From the IMG/VR virus record IMGVR_UViG_3300032047_000083, positions 1 to 30,068 of that record: a DNA stretch of 30,068 bases, one strand, 5' to 3'. A model generated the notes under the pieces. It ran no database searches and was not told the DNA's origin. It was given only the letters and a program-made list of their open reading frames with translations. The DNA comes from a virus. The translations under genes were made by a program, and so were the position numbers. Positions 7,836-14,355 of the stretch are shown piece by piece (position 1 is the first letter of the stretch; each line of letters begins with the position of its first letter).

Positions 7836-7878
7836 CTGTGCCGCTTAGTGTAGGTTGTAGGAGTAACTGGCGACACAG
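7836..7878 (-). other. Second 3'-UTR hairpin
   Basis: CTGTGTCGC (7878-7870) can pair with GCGGCACAG (7844-7836) over 9 bp with one G-U pair, enclosing a 25-nt loop. It sits between the stop of the AAA+ gene and the intrinsic terminator. Its role is unknown; 3'-end stabilisation is one option. Confidence 0.45.
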
Positions 7879-7885
7879 GAACTAA

Positions 7886-8968
7886 CTAAGAGCCGATATT
7901 CATATATTTGCCGTATCTTTCAACCCACTCATCGATACGTTCAACATCAGCAAAATCAACATCAATGTCGTACTCACTAAGAGCAATCTTACAACCTAGT
8001 ACGCACATCTCTGGTTCGAAATTATCCATTAAGAAGTTAATGAAATTATTGAAAGAAGCAGTAAGTTCTTTCTCATTACCTTCGTCTTGGATATTCTTCA
8101 ACTCGTAACTCATACCAACTGTAAGAGCATACTTGGAAGAAATTTCTAATTTCTTAAGTTCTTTAACACTACCTGAAAGGATTTCAGATGGCTTAGGAAG
8201 TTTAGAAGCATTCTTCTTATGATTCATAAACTTAATAGCCATGCCTTCACCAACCAAGCCTGTAACAATGTCCATTTCCTCTTCATGAGTCATGTCACTG
8301 TCTTCAAGCATCTGGCTGACAAACGCCCAAGATCTTGGAGTAGCAAAACTTCTGCTAGAACTCTTTGGATCAAAGTCAAAAAGGTCTTGTTTAGCAAAAG
8401 CCAAGTAACCAACTACATCAGGAATGATGTCGTTGTCAACTGCCCAAGTCTGCCAATCTGTGTGGTCGACTTCAATCTCTAAGTGAAGAAACCTATTAGC
8501 AAGTGGACTAGGCATTCTGTAAGTAACACCTTTATCAGTGTCTCTGTTACCAGCCGCCGCAATTACCACGTTATCAGGCAATTTGTATTGACCAACACGT
8601 CTGTTTAGAATCAACTGATAAGCAGTTGCTTGAACACTTGGTGGTGCTGAATTAAGTTCATCTAAGAACAAGTAAACAGTTTCATATTCACTTGCTAGAT
8701 CTTCTGATGGTAGTTCGGCAGGTGCCGCCCACATCATTTTGTTAGTGTCCTCATCTCTGTAAGGATACCCTTTGATATCTGTTGGGTCAAGCAAAGCCAT
8801 TCTCAAATCAATTAAAAGGTTGTTACCTTCTTCAGCGATCTGAGCCAAGATATCGGATTTACCAACTCCTGGAGGACCCCAAATAAATACAGGACGTTTT
8901 TTAGAAAAAGCACGTTTCAAGTGGCTTTTTGCCCTGCTTAGTTTTACTGTTCGAATGTTATCTGACAT
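7886..8968 (-). CDS. MoxR-type AAA+ ATPase
   Basis: This is an ATPase of 360 aa with Walker A GPPGVGKS (31-38), Walker B VYLFLDEL (98-105), and a sensor-like region near AAAGNRD about residue 137. MoxR proteins work with VWA-domain partners to remodel or activate complexes. Here the VWA/metallopeptidase gene lies directly downstream, but the two are separated by a terminator and have separate promoters, so their levels can differ. GTAGGAG precedes the ATG. Identification of the ATPase is firm; the target is unknown. Confidence 0.9.
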   Translation of the reverse strand: MSDNIRTVKLSRAKSHLKRAFSKKRPVFIWGPPGVGKSDILAQIAEEGNNLLIDLRMALLDPTDIKGYPYRDEDTNKMMWAAPAELPSEDLASEYETVYLFLDELNSAPPSVQATAYQLILNRRVGQYKLPDNVVIAAAGNRDTDKGVTYRMPSPLANRFLHLEIEVDHTDWQTWAVDNDIIPDVVGYLAFAKQDLFDFDPKSSSRSFATPRSWAFVSQMLEDSDMTHEEEMDIVTGLVGEGMAIKFMNHKKNASKLPKPSEILSGSVKELKKLEISSKYALTVGMSYELKNIQDEGNEKELTASFNNFINFLMDNFEPEMCVLGCKIALSEYDIDVDFADVERIDEWVERYGKYMNIGS

Positions 8969-9003
8969 ATAATTACTCCTACGAAATTATTTAATATGTA
9001 TAT

Positions 9004-9032
9004 ATTATACTAAAATACAGGTTCAAGGTCAA
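9004..9032 (-). promoter_or_regulatory. Early sigma70-type promoter, class I, for the MoxR-type gene
   Basis: TTGACC at 9032-9027 and TATAAT at 9009-9004 have a 17-nt spacer ending GTATTTTAG. The promoter overlaps the 3' end of the 65-aa gene upstream. Confidence 0.85.
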
Positions 9033-9207
9033 CCTTTTCTTCAACATTATTTAAATTAAATGTTAATTCAACAATGTAACCTAGTGCCTGTAACTCATCA
9101 AGCCTTACAAAAACGTCGCTATCAGAATAGGTATTAGGATCAGATACCCACGCATGGATACCTGCCCTAGCACTAAATCTATCTAAATAGCGAAGTTTGT
9201 AAATCAT
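9010..9207 (-). CDS. Hypothetical protein, 65 aa
   Basis: This is a short soluble protein that I do not recognise. It starts in a TAATG overlap with the 171-aa gene, so the two are translationally coupled. Its last codons overlap the promoter of the AAA+ gene. Confidence 0.72.
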   Translation of the reverse strand: MIYKLRYLDRFSARAGIHAWVSDPNTYSDSDVFVRLDELQALGYIVELTFNLNNVEEKVDLEPVF

Positions 9208-9722
9208 TATGCTACTTGGACTGCTTCAATTACTTGAGAAGTAATATCTTTAAAACCCATTCCAGCAACAATGTGGAAAGAACCATTTGTAACATCTTCA
9301 ACAATGTCACCAACACTCAGCGAGTGCATGTCACGGTAAGTAACAACTTCGCCATCCTTACGAGTGACTGTCTTCATTTTGAAACCACTTACATGATTAT
9401 CAAAAACAATATCTTCGTTGGCGTCTTCGTCATAGTATCTGCCATTAAGAATAGCAAACACACCTTCCAAATCATCACACAACCACTTGTTACCATCACC
9501 GTCAACAAGACCTGCGTCTTTCTCAACTGAGCAAACATGAGTGAAGTGCTGGAAGTCAGTGTGCTTAAACTTATCAGCATAATCATCACCGCGTCCGTGC
9601 ATCAATCTCATGTATGTTTCGTAGATTGGATACTTTGCTTCTCCACCTGCGTGACCATTACCGTTGGTATTAACATAATCGCTAACTTCACGGCTGATCT
9701 TGATTTGGTAAACTTTGTACAT
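9207..9722 (-). CDS. Hypothetical protein, 171 aa
   Basis: The protein is not recognised. It contains an acidic, aromatic-rich central region (CDDLEGVFAILNGRYYDEDA near 82-101). The C-terminal stretch SVGDIV...FHIVAGMGF looks like a small beta-barrel. There is no signal peptide or membrane segment. GGTAGGAG and an early promoter at 9758-9786 precede the ATG. Confidence 0.8.
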   Translation of the reverse strand: MYKVYQIKISREVSDYVNTNGNGHAGGEAKYPIYETYMRLMHGRGDDYADKFKHTDFQHFTHVCSVEKDAGLVDGDGNKWLCDDLEGVFAILNGRYYDEDANEDIVFDNHVSGFKMKTVTRKDGEVVTYRDMHSLSVGDIVEDVTNGSFHIVAGMGFKDITSQVIEAVQVA

Positions 9723-9757
9723 AAAAACTCCTACCTTTTTATTTAAACTATGTGCAT

Positions 9758-9786
9758 ATTATAGCGAAAAACGGGGTCCTGGTCAA
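9758..9786 (-). promoter_or_regulatory. Early sigma70-type promoter, class I
   Basis: TTGACC at 9786-9781 and TATAAT at 9763-9758 have a 17-nt spacer with CCCCGTTTTTCGC. It lies just before the stop of the oxygenase gene (9790) and drives the genes starting at 9722 and 9207. Confidence 0.83.
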
Positions 9787-9789
9787 CCT

Positions 9790-10371
9790 CTACCAACGAT
9801 TTTGTTGAATTATTTCACCTGCTAAGTTGTTGAATTGATTAGTAAAAGCAGAATATACTGTAATTCTTGTTAAATTTGCTGTATGTGACTCCATATTATG
9901 GAGCAATTGACCCGGAAAAATCACTAAATCGTTGTATTTGTTAGGTATGCTAAACGATTGGTCTTCACCTAACACCAAGGAACCACCAAACCTTTCCTCC
10001 CACTTAGGATTAGCAAACCATAACGCAATGGTGTAAAACTCCCCTTCATCTAGTGTGTATCTATCTTTGTGTGGTTCAAACGTTTGGTTTGATGTAATAG
10101 CATTTATATAAGATTTTTGGTATGATGCTTTTTTACAATTTGGTGATATTTGCTTGATATGTTCGATTACATCATTTGCTGGAAACAAGTTAATGTAGTC
10201 TACTAAATTAAGACTTGATGTAAAATAGTGAGTAGCATCTTCTTTCCTGTTGCCACCAACATTATAAAATGGGGTTGTTAAGTAATACTCTTCCCATTTG
10301 CGTAATACACCTTCTGAAAAAGCATTTGGTATATGTAATACATCAAGGCCGTCTATTGTATGTTTGTTCAT
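9790..10371 (-). CDS. 2OG-Fe(II) oxygenase-like protein, next to DNA methyltransferase
   Basis: This is a predicted non-haem iron dioxygenase using 2-oxoglutarate. The iron triad is H101-x-D103 (EPHKDRY) and H158 (QLLHNM), with R169 (LTRITVY) placed to bind 2-oxoglutarate. The double-stranded beta-helix is the only domain in 193 aa. An upstream in-frame TTG would add three residues. I chose the ATG at 10371 because it forms an ATGA overlap with the stop of the methyltransferase gene. That coupling places the enzyme third in a nuclease-like/methyltransferase/oxygenase operon. The substrate may be DNA, protein or a small molecule. The family call is good; the role is inferred. Confidence 0.82.
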   Translation of the reverse strand: MNKHTIDGLDVLHIPNAFSEGVLRKWEEYYLTTPFYNVGGNRKEDATHYFTSSLNLVDYINLFPANDVIEHIKQISPNCKKASYQKSYINAITSNQTFEPHKDRYTLDEGEFYTIALWFANPKWEERFGGSLVLGEDQSFSIPNKYNDLVIFPGQLLHNMESHTANLTRITVYSAFTNQFNNLAGEIIQQNRW

Positions 10372-11276
10372 GCTGACCAAATATAAATTTTATCTTGCTT
10401 CTTTTTACCTGTTTGCTGTCCTAACTGCTGTTTTAGATCTTCTTCATCATCGCATTCAGGTAATCCAAACGATACAGCATCATCATACATCTTTGGAGAT
10501 ATGTTAAAGCAGATAGTACCGCCTGCTTTGATGTTATCTATACACTTTTGCCATAATGGTATGAAGAACTCTTTGTAAAACTTTTCATCGCTTTCCCAAG
10601 GTTCCATGTGTTCGTATATTTCTAAGTTTACATAAGGCGGGGACGTTAGTACAAAGTCATAGTCTAACTTGCTAAAATCTACATCTAAGGCACTTTGCCA
10701 TATCATTTGTAAATTAGGCTTTTCAAATATAGCAGGTGTTTTGTTGTCTAGCATTTCGATCATACTATCGTATGCTGGTTTCATATTGATATTTGTATCA
10801 ATACCAGTATAGTTAATACCTAATGCCCAAGCACCTAACATTCTGCCACCCCAACCTGCTGTAGGATCTAGTACACTTTCAGCATTATACTTTTGATATA
10901 GATACTTTGCTGTGGTACTTTTAAACATCACAACAGAGCCTAAGTTAATCCTAAAGCATTCGTATACATTTCCTGCGGCAGTTTTGCCGCCTCTGTTACG
11001 TTTTCTTGCGGATTCAATTAGTTTATCCCACTTTTCTTTGCGGTTGTAGATATCATATATAGTATCTCCGCCCTCGCGATGACACTTTATTAAATTCTTA
11101 AATTGAAAATGATACAGGAATGGATTGCCGTAAAAGTTATTCTTATTTTCGCTGGCATCGTAACCAAACAGATTAGCAAGATCTTTATTAAGTTCTTCCT
11201 GTGTGATTATCTTATGATCTTCTATCTGCTCGATAGTTACATCTTCGATATGTTTGTTTACTGGCTTCAGTTCCAT
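10368..11276 (-). CDS. DNA methyltransferase (amino-methyltransferase type)
   Basis: This is a SAM-dependent methyltransferase of 302 aa. The SAM-binding motif I is VLDPTAGWGGRMLGA (135-149) and the catalytic motif IV is TSPPY (211-215), in the order motif I then IV. The (S/D)PPY motif is typical of enzymes that methylate N4 of cytosine or N6 of adenine. The final residues KKKQDKIYIW are basic. It is flanked by a PD-(D/E)XK-like gene 5 nt upstream and a coupled oxygenase gene downstream, so it may be the protective half of a restriction-modification-like unit or part of a modification pathway. The recognition sequence is unknown. Confidence 0.86.
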   Translation of the reverse strand: MELKPVNKHIEDVTIEQIEDHKIITQEELNKDLANLFGYDASENKNNFYGNPFLYHFQFKNLIKCHREGGDTIYDIYNRKEKWDKLIESARKRNRGGKTAAGNVYECFRINLGSVVMFKSTTAKYLYQKYNAESVLDPTAGWGGRMLGAWALGINYTGIDTNINMKPAYDSMIEMLDNKTPAIFEKPNLQMIWQSALDVDFSKLDYDFVLTSPPYVNLEIYEHMEPWESDEKFYKEFFIPLWQKCIDNIKAGGTICFNISPKMYDDAVSFGLPECDDEEDLKQQLGQQTGKKKQDKIYIWSA

Positions 11277-11281
11277 TAAGA

Positions 11282-12127
11282 CTACGCATTACCTGTGAAT
11301 ACTGTAAAGCAAGGTGTAGCACCGCCCTGACAAATGTTTTTCCATGTAGTAGAGAAACGTAAAACTACTTTACCATGTTGGTTAAGCAATTTAATACTTT
11401 GTCCTGAGTTTACTACTTCAGTCACTACACTATCCATTTCTGAAAAATCCTTAAACTCAACTGTTTGCTTTTTTGATTCGTAAAATTTAACTATACAATA
11501 CATTAACTCTGAATCTGAACTAAAATCAGAAGTTGTATTGTCACCTGACAAGATATCTTGTACTAAAATATTTAGTTTTTCTAAATGGTTGTTAAGTTCA
11601 GTTGCGGCATACTTGGCGTATGCTGACTGTCCTGGTGTAGTAATATCAGCAATTTGTTCTAATACTTGAGGTTCTGTGTTTCTAAACTCACGTAGAACAC
11701 GACCCCAATCAGCACCACTTTGAATACTTCTACCTATTTTGCCTTCAACTAATTGATACCTTTCGTCAAGTAAACCTAGTTGTTTGTCATAGTCTGTATA
11801 GCCAAGAATCTCATTGCTGACTTTCTTGTTAAACAACGCCTGGGAAGGGTTTGCTTTAGTACCACTACCACCTTTATAAGAAACTTTTAGTTCTACAGGA
11901 ACTTCTGTACCATCTGCTAAAAAGACTTTGATATCGCCTTTGTCGTCGTATGCTTCAGCACCAACCCACTTAGCATCGGCAATAGTAGAATTAGGATACT
12001 GTTCAGCAACTTGTACCTTAATAGCATCAGCAATTTGCTGATTATAAATGCTATCAGAAGTACCAAGTATACCCTGAGCGGTATCTTTCTCGGCTTCTTC
12101 TGCCCAATCTCTACAATAATTTCCCAT
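11282..12127 (-). CDS. Possible PD-(D/E)XK nuclease-like protein, 281 aa
   Basis: The family is not recognised as a whole. Residues 58-84 read as a beta-hairpin with D65 (KGDIKVF), then E79-L-K81 (VPVELKVSY). This is the spacing expected of a PD-(D/E)XK endonuclease active site. The rest has no recognised domain. It is the first gene of a unit with a DNA methyltransferase 5 nt downstream, which is why a restriction-enzyme-like role is attractive. GTAGGAG lies before the ATG, under the promoter at 12162-12189. The nuclease call is tentative; the gene itself is firm. Confidence 0.6.
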   Translation of the reverse strand: MGNYCRDWAEEAEKDTAQGILGTSDSIYNQQIADAIKVQVAEQYPNSTIADAKWVGAEAYDDKGDIKVFLADGTEVPVELKVSYKGGSGTKANPSQALFNKKVSNEILGYTDYDKQLGLLDERYQLVEGKIGRSIQSGADWGRVLREFRNTEPQVLEQIADITTPGQSAYAKYAATELNNHLEKLNILVQDILSGDNTTSDFSSDSELMYCIVKFYESKKQTVEFKDFSEMDSVVTEVVNSGQSIKLLNQHGKVVLRFSTTWKNICQGGATPCFTVFTGNA

Positions 12128-12161
12128 AAAATGAACTCCTACATTCTTAATTTATACTTGC

Positions 12162-12189
12162 ATTATAGCATTTTTTACAAGTTTGTCAA
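12162..12189 (-). promoter_or_regulatory. Sigma70-type promoter for the nuclease/methyltransferase/oxygenase unit
   Basis: TTGACA at 12189-12184 and TATAAT at 12167-12162 are separated by 16 nt. The -35 box is the perfect consensus TTGACA, and it lacks the class I AGG and CCCCG elements. The leader of about 28 nt ends in GTAGGAG. Confidence 0.78.
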
Positions 12190-12224
12190 GTATAAAGTTA
12201 GCACGGTTCTTGCTTAATATACTA

Positions 12225-12302
12225 TATTAGCGGAGAGTGTGGGATTTCCAACACCAAAAACGACGGTTTACGGGTACTCTGTTGGAAATTCCTCCGCTAA
12301 TA
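12225..12302 (+). ncRNA. Long structured hairpin, candidate small RNA or cis element
   Basis: A perfect 11-bp outer stem pairs TATTAGCGGAG (12225-12235) with CTCCGCTAATA (12292-12302). It is followed by a 6-nt bulge on one side only and a 12-bp inner stem, GGATTTCCAACA (12242-12253) with TGTTGGAAATTC (12280-12291), containing one G-U pair. The 26-nt apical region can form a further small stem (AAAC/GTTT). A TATACT lies at 12218-12223, which would start an RNA near 12230. CCA follows the outer stem directly, but there is no T-arm, so it is not a normal tRNA. The strand is a guess because the structure is nearly symmetric. Confidence 0.5.
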
Positions 12303-12354
12303 CCACAAAATTTTGACGGTCTTTCACAACTCATTTAATGATGTGTTAATGAAT

Positions 12355-12362
12355 GATAAATA
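12355..12362 (+). promoter_or_regulatory. T4-type late promoter GATAAATA (plus strand)
   Basis: GATAAATAA matches the NATAAATA late consensus and is identical in core to the minus-strand site at 13645-13652. It lies 113 nt before the only plus-strand gene, which also has the ACAGGAG ribosome binding site seen in front of other genes near late promoters. Confidence 0.5.
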
Positions 12363-12366
12363 AATC

Positions 12367-12406
12367 TGTAACACGATTGTAACATACAGTTTGATTACCT
12401 GTAACA
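12367..12406 (+). repeat. Three helically phased TGTAACA repeats
   Basis: Identical 7-mers TGTAACA start at 12367, 12378 and 12400, so they are spaced 11 and 22 bp apart, about one and two turns of the helix. This arrangement is typical of protein-binding arrays on one DNA face. They lie between a late promoter and the small plus-strand gene. Confidence 0.6.
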
Positions 12407-12474
12407 GAGCCCAATAGGGATGAAGTTACTGCAAACGTACTAGCAGTTAGGTTATAATATCACAGGAGAAAAAA

Positions 12475-12603
12475 ATGGCGAAGTCCTTAGGAATAGTAGC
12501 CAGTGCAACTCATCGTTTAGCATTGGACTACTTTAGAAAATTTGATACCATGATGAAAAGCGGCAGAATAGAAACTGTCTCTAATCAATTCTGGGCATCA
12601 TAA
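12475..12603 (+). CDS. Small protein, 42 aa, only plus-strand gene
   Basis: This is a 42-aa ORF, basic and probably helical (RLALDYFRKFDTMMKSG in the middle), of unknown function. Support comes from a strong ribosome binding site ACAGGAG ahead of the ATG and from a clean intrinsic terminator that begins 12 nt after the stop. A late promoter candidate lies upstream. It is oriented against all its neighbours. The hydrophobic-aromatic pattern resembles small phage proteins of the DUF1127 type only vaguely. Confidence 0.72.
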   Translation: MAKSLGIVASATHRLALDYFRKFDTMMKSGRIETVSNQFWAS

Positions 12604-12615
12604 AACACAACCACT

Positions 12616-12645
12616 AAAAAAGGGTCCACGAGGACCCTTTTTTTT
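12616..12645 (+). terminator. Bidirectional intrinsic terminator
   Basis: AGGGTCC (12621-12627) and GGACCCT (12632-12638) form a 7-bp stem with a 4-nt loop, followed by a T8 run for the plus strand and preceded by A6, which gives a U tract for the minus strand. It ends the 42-aa gene on one strand and the 71-aa gene on the other, where converging transcripts meet. Confidence 0.88.
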
Positions 12646-12656
12646 CTATACAAAAA

Positions 12657-12872
12657 TTACTTAACTTCAGTTACGAATTCATAAAGTTTTTCTGCTTGAC
12701 CAATTACTTGCTCAGGGGTGATCTCAATGATAGGGCAAAGTGTGCCTTCTCTTTGTTCATCCGTTTGTGCGTAGAATTGATTGGTAGTCTGTGCTCTGTT
12801 TTCTTCCAACATGCCCATTGCCATACCTAGAATTTCGGTTCGTAATTCGAACCCGCTTTTATTATTACTCAT
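12657..12872 (-). CDS. Hypothetical protein, 71 aa
   Basis: This is a small, mostly helical, acidic protein beginning MSNNKSGFELRTEILGMA. From memory it resembles a short conserved protein of marine T4-like phages; no function is known to me. The ATG follows ACAGGAG. Its leader contains the inverted repeat at 12897-12919, and it ends at the bidirectional terminator. Confidence 0.78.
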   Translation of the reverse strand: MSNNKSGFELRTEILGMAMGMLEENRAQTTNQFYAQTDEQREGTLCPIIEITPEQVIGQAEKLYEFVTEVK

Positions 12873-12896
12873 TTTATTCTCCTGTGTGTGTATGTG

Positions 12897-12919
12897 TAAT
12901 GTAACTTTCTGTTACATTA
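12897..12919 (-). repeat. 9-bp inverted repeat in the leader of the 71-aa gene
   Basis: TAATGTAAC and GTTACATTA flank a 5-nt loop, a perfect 9-bp stem about 25 nt before the ATG. Its arms contain the TGTAAC core of the repeats at 12367-12406, so one DNA-binding protein could recognise both. A translational hairpin is the alternative. Confidence 0.6.
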
Positions 12920-12923
12920 ATAT

Positions 12924-13328
12924 TTACTCAGAGGAGTCGTCTTTGGTAGGATTTTTTGGTTCTCGTAAACCTGTTAACCATTTTTCCAAGTTCTGACCTT
13001 TCAGTTTTAGTATCACAGAGTCCTTTTCGCTAAACAGTACCAACTTCTTATTATCTATGTAGTAAGGCCATTGCATTGTTCTATCCATTTTGACTACTGC
13101 TTTATTTGTTAGTAGGAAGTTTTCTAATTTAAAAGGATATGATGTAAATGATTTTTCCATTACCTTTAAACCAAACTTAGACAAACGTACACCAGTAACA
13201 GAATTTGATCTAATTCTACAATTTTTGAATATAATATTAATCAGTTCAATGACAGCATACTCTGACATGTCAAGTTCTTGTTTAAGTTTGGATACTATTT
13301 GATATTGTAAACTATTTTGAAGACTCAT
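12924..13328 (-). CDS. Hypothetical protein, 134 aa
   Basis: The protein is not recognised. It is basic, mixed helix and strand (for example YQIVSKLKQELDMSEYAVIELI in the first third), with an acidic tail. An upstream in-frame ATG at 13388 would overlap the 104-aa gene by 77 nt. I prefer the ATG at 13328, which has GAGGACG upstream and overlaps that gene by only 17 nt. Confidence 0.7.
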   Translation of the reverse strand: MSLQNSLQYQIVSKLKQELDMSEYAVIELINIIFKNCRIRSNSVTGVRLSKFGLKVMEKSFTSYPFKLENFLLTNKAVVKMDRTMQWPYYIDNKKLVLFSEKDSVILKLKGQNLEKWLTGLREPKNPTKDDSSE

Positions 13329-13626
13329 TGCGTACTTCGTCCTCTTGTACAACAGGCCCACCTTCCATTCTGACGACACAGAACTCATCTGTGTTGAATT
13401 GCTTGTTTAACCTTTCTGCTAAGTTAAAAGCATGTCCTGGATTTGAAAAACTAGTTTTCTTATATTTAGGTCCTGGGTAGTTTAGATACGAATGCATTGT
13501 TCTAAGATTTATAGGAGCACCTTGAAAAAACACACTATATACACTAGCCGCCGCTAAGACTTGCTCTGTTTTATAATTTGTAGTATCGTGATGTTCTAGT
13601 ATCACTTTTGGTTTTGGTCTACTCAT
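13312..13626 (-). CDS. Hypothetical protein, 104 aa
   Basis: The protein is not recognised. It is basic in the first 80 residues and includes LRTMHSYLNYPGPKYKKTSF (42-61). It has no membrane segment. The ATG follows ACAGGAG, and a GATAAATA late promoter lies 19 nt upstream, so this gene and the 134-aa and 71-aa genes after it may be late. Confidence 0.76.
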   Translation of the reverse strand: MSRPKPKVILEHHDTTNYKTEQVLAAASVYSVFFQGAPINLRTMHSYLNYPGPKYKKTSFSNPGHAFNLAERLNKQFNTDEFCVVRMEGGPVVQEDEVRNESSK

Positions 13627-13644
13627 GTATGTCTCCTGTACTTT

Positions 13645-13652
13645 TATTTATC
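13645..13652 (-). promoter_or_regulatory. T4-type late promoter GATAAATA
   Basis: The minus strand reads TTTTGATAAATAAAAG in a 61-bp intergenic gap directly before the gene at 13626. It matches the NATAAATA late consensus and lacks sigma70 boxes. Confidence 0.6.
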
Positions 13653-13687
13653 AAAAATACAGTTAAAACATACTTTAACGGATACGA

Positions 13688-13915
13688 TTATACCAATTTA
13701 GAACGCAATAATTGATCGAATCCGCCAATATGCTCATCGTCGATGAACACCTGTGGTAAACTGTTTACCTCCATATCTAAGGATTCGTAAAAGCCTTGAA
13801 TTATATGCGGATTATCGTATTCGACTTCCGTATATGTGTAATTGTTAATATCTAACCATTGCTTTGCCATATGACAAATAGGATTTTTAACTTCTGTATG
13901 TATTTCAATCTTCAT
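13688..13915 (-). CDS. Glutaredoxin-like protein with altered active site
   Basis: This is a 75-aa thioredoxin-fold protein of glutaredoxin type. The beta-alpha-beta start is KIEIHTEVKNPIC, the cis-proline loop is SLPQVFIDD and the glycine pair is GGFDQL. The usual C-P-x-C site reads N11-P-I-C14, so the N-terminal nucleophilic cysteine is replaced by asparagine and only C14 remains. It probably cannot act as a standard dithiol reductant for ribonucleotide reductase. A monothiol, binding or inactive role is possible. It overlaps the preceding gene by 11 nt. Confidence 0.83.
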   Translation of the reverse strand: MKIEIHTEVKNPICHMAKQWLDINNYTYTEVEYDNPHIIQGFYESLDMEVNSLPQVFIDDEHIGGFDQLLRSKLV

Positions 13916-14207
13916 TGTGTTTTAACATGTACCAAGTAAATTTAGCATGGTCCTCTTTTGTTTTAAAACTAACATAGGCTCTATCATTTTCATGTGGTTG
14001 GGTCACATATGGCTCTTCTCTCTTAAACCACCAACCATATCCATTTTCTATATTATCTTCACACCACATTAAGTGACCATGGCTAATGCCATACGACTTC
14101 ATTTTGTAGTTATATTTATATTTCTTATTGTACTGGCCTATTTCTAAACCAGACCTACCGTGTTGCTTTGTCAAAATATAACCTTTAGAAGAAGCCACTA
14201 TCGACAT
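13905..14207 (-). CDS. Hypothetical protein, 100 aa
   Basis: This is an unrecognised basic protein rich in Y, K and W (GYGWWFKREE in the middle). An upstream in-frame TTG at 14234 would lengthen it by nine residues. I chose the ATG at 14207, which reduces the overlap with the 56-aa gene to 23 nt. Neither start has a strong ribosome binding site. Its 3' end overlaps the glutaredoxin start. Confidence 0.68.
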   Translation of the reverse strand: MSIVASSKGYILTKQHGRSGLEIGQYNKKYKYNYKMKSYGISHGHLMWCEDNIENGYGWWFKREEPYVTQPHENDRAYVSFKTKEDHAKFTWYMLKHNED

Positions 14208-14355
14208 CCATCGCGATAGTTTTCTTTGGCTCAACGTCTTTGGTAGTAGGAACTTCTTCTAATGCTGTTAGCAGTTCGTCAATATCTAACGATACTACTT
14301 TAGACCCTTGTTCCTTATAAAACTTTAAATTCTCAATCAGAGTTTTTAATTTCAT
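14185..14355 (-). CDS. Small hypothetical protein, 56 aa
   Basis: This short ORF begins MKLKTLIENLKFY and ends VDSGFF. It has a helical N-terminus and an acidic C-terminal half, and the function is unknown. It fills the otherwise empty interval between its neighbours. It overlaps the end of the 172-aa gene by 23 nt and the start of the 100-aa gene by 23 nt. The ribosome binding site is weak, which limits confidence. Confidence 0.55.
   Translation of the reverse strand: MKLKTLIENLKFYKEQGSKVVSLDIDELLTALEEVPTTKDVEPKKTIAMDVDSGFF

Larger units (their letters stand above)
12128..12474. other. Divergent intergenic region, 347 bp
   Basis: This is the longest gap without a gene. From left to right it holds the leader and promoter of the minus-strand nuclease-like gene (12162-12189) and a weak plus-strand -10-like TATACT (12218-12223). 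Then come a long imperfect hairpin (12225-12302), a late promoter on the plus strand (12355-12362) and three TGTAACA repeats (12367-12406). The leader of the plus-strand 42-aa gene ends in ACAGGAG. No tRNA or ORF with a good start was seen in it. Confidence 0.8.

Noticed and set aside
12225-12305. tRNA-like ending CTCCGCTAATA followed by CCA
   Set aside because: The stem is 11 bp instead of 7, there is no T-arm or D-arm, and the inner stem is continuous, so it does not fold as a tRNA.
12225-12475. Glutamine (glnA/Downstream-peptide) riboswitch ahead of a short ORF
   Set aside because: The setting fits, but the conserved core of that RNA family is not found; only a short GACGG is shared.
14113-14120. 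Exact TATAAATA on the minus strand, a T4 late promoter match
   Set aside because: It encodes part of a lysine/tyrosine-rich run (KYKYNYK) about 200 nt from the next start, so chance is likely in this AT-rich DNA.
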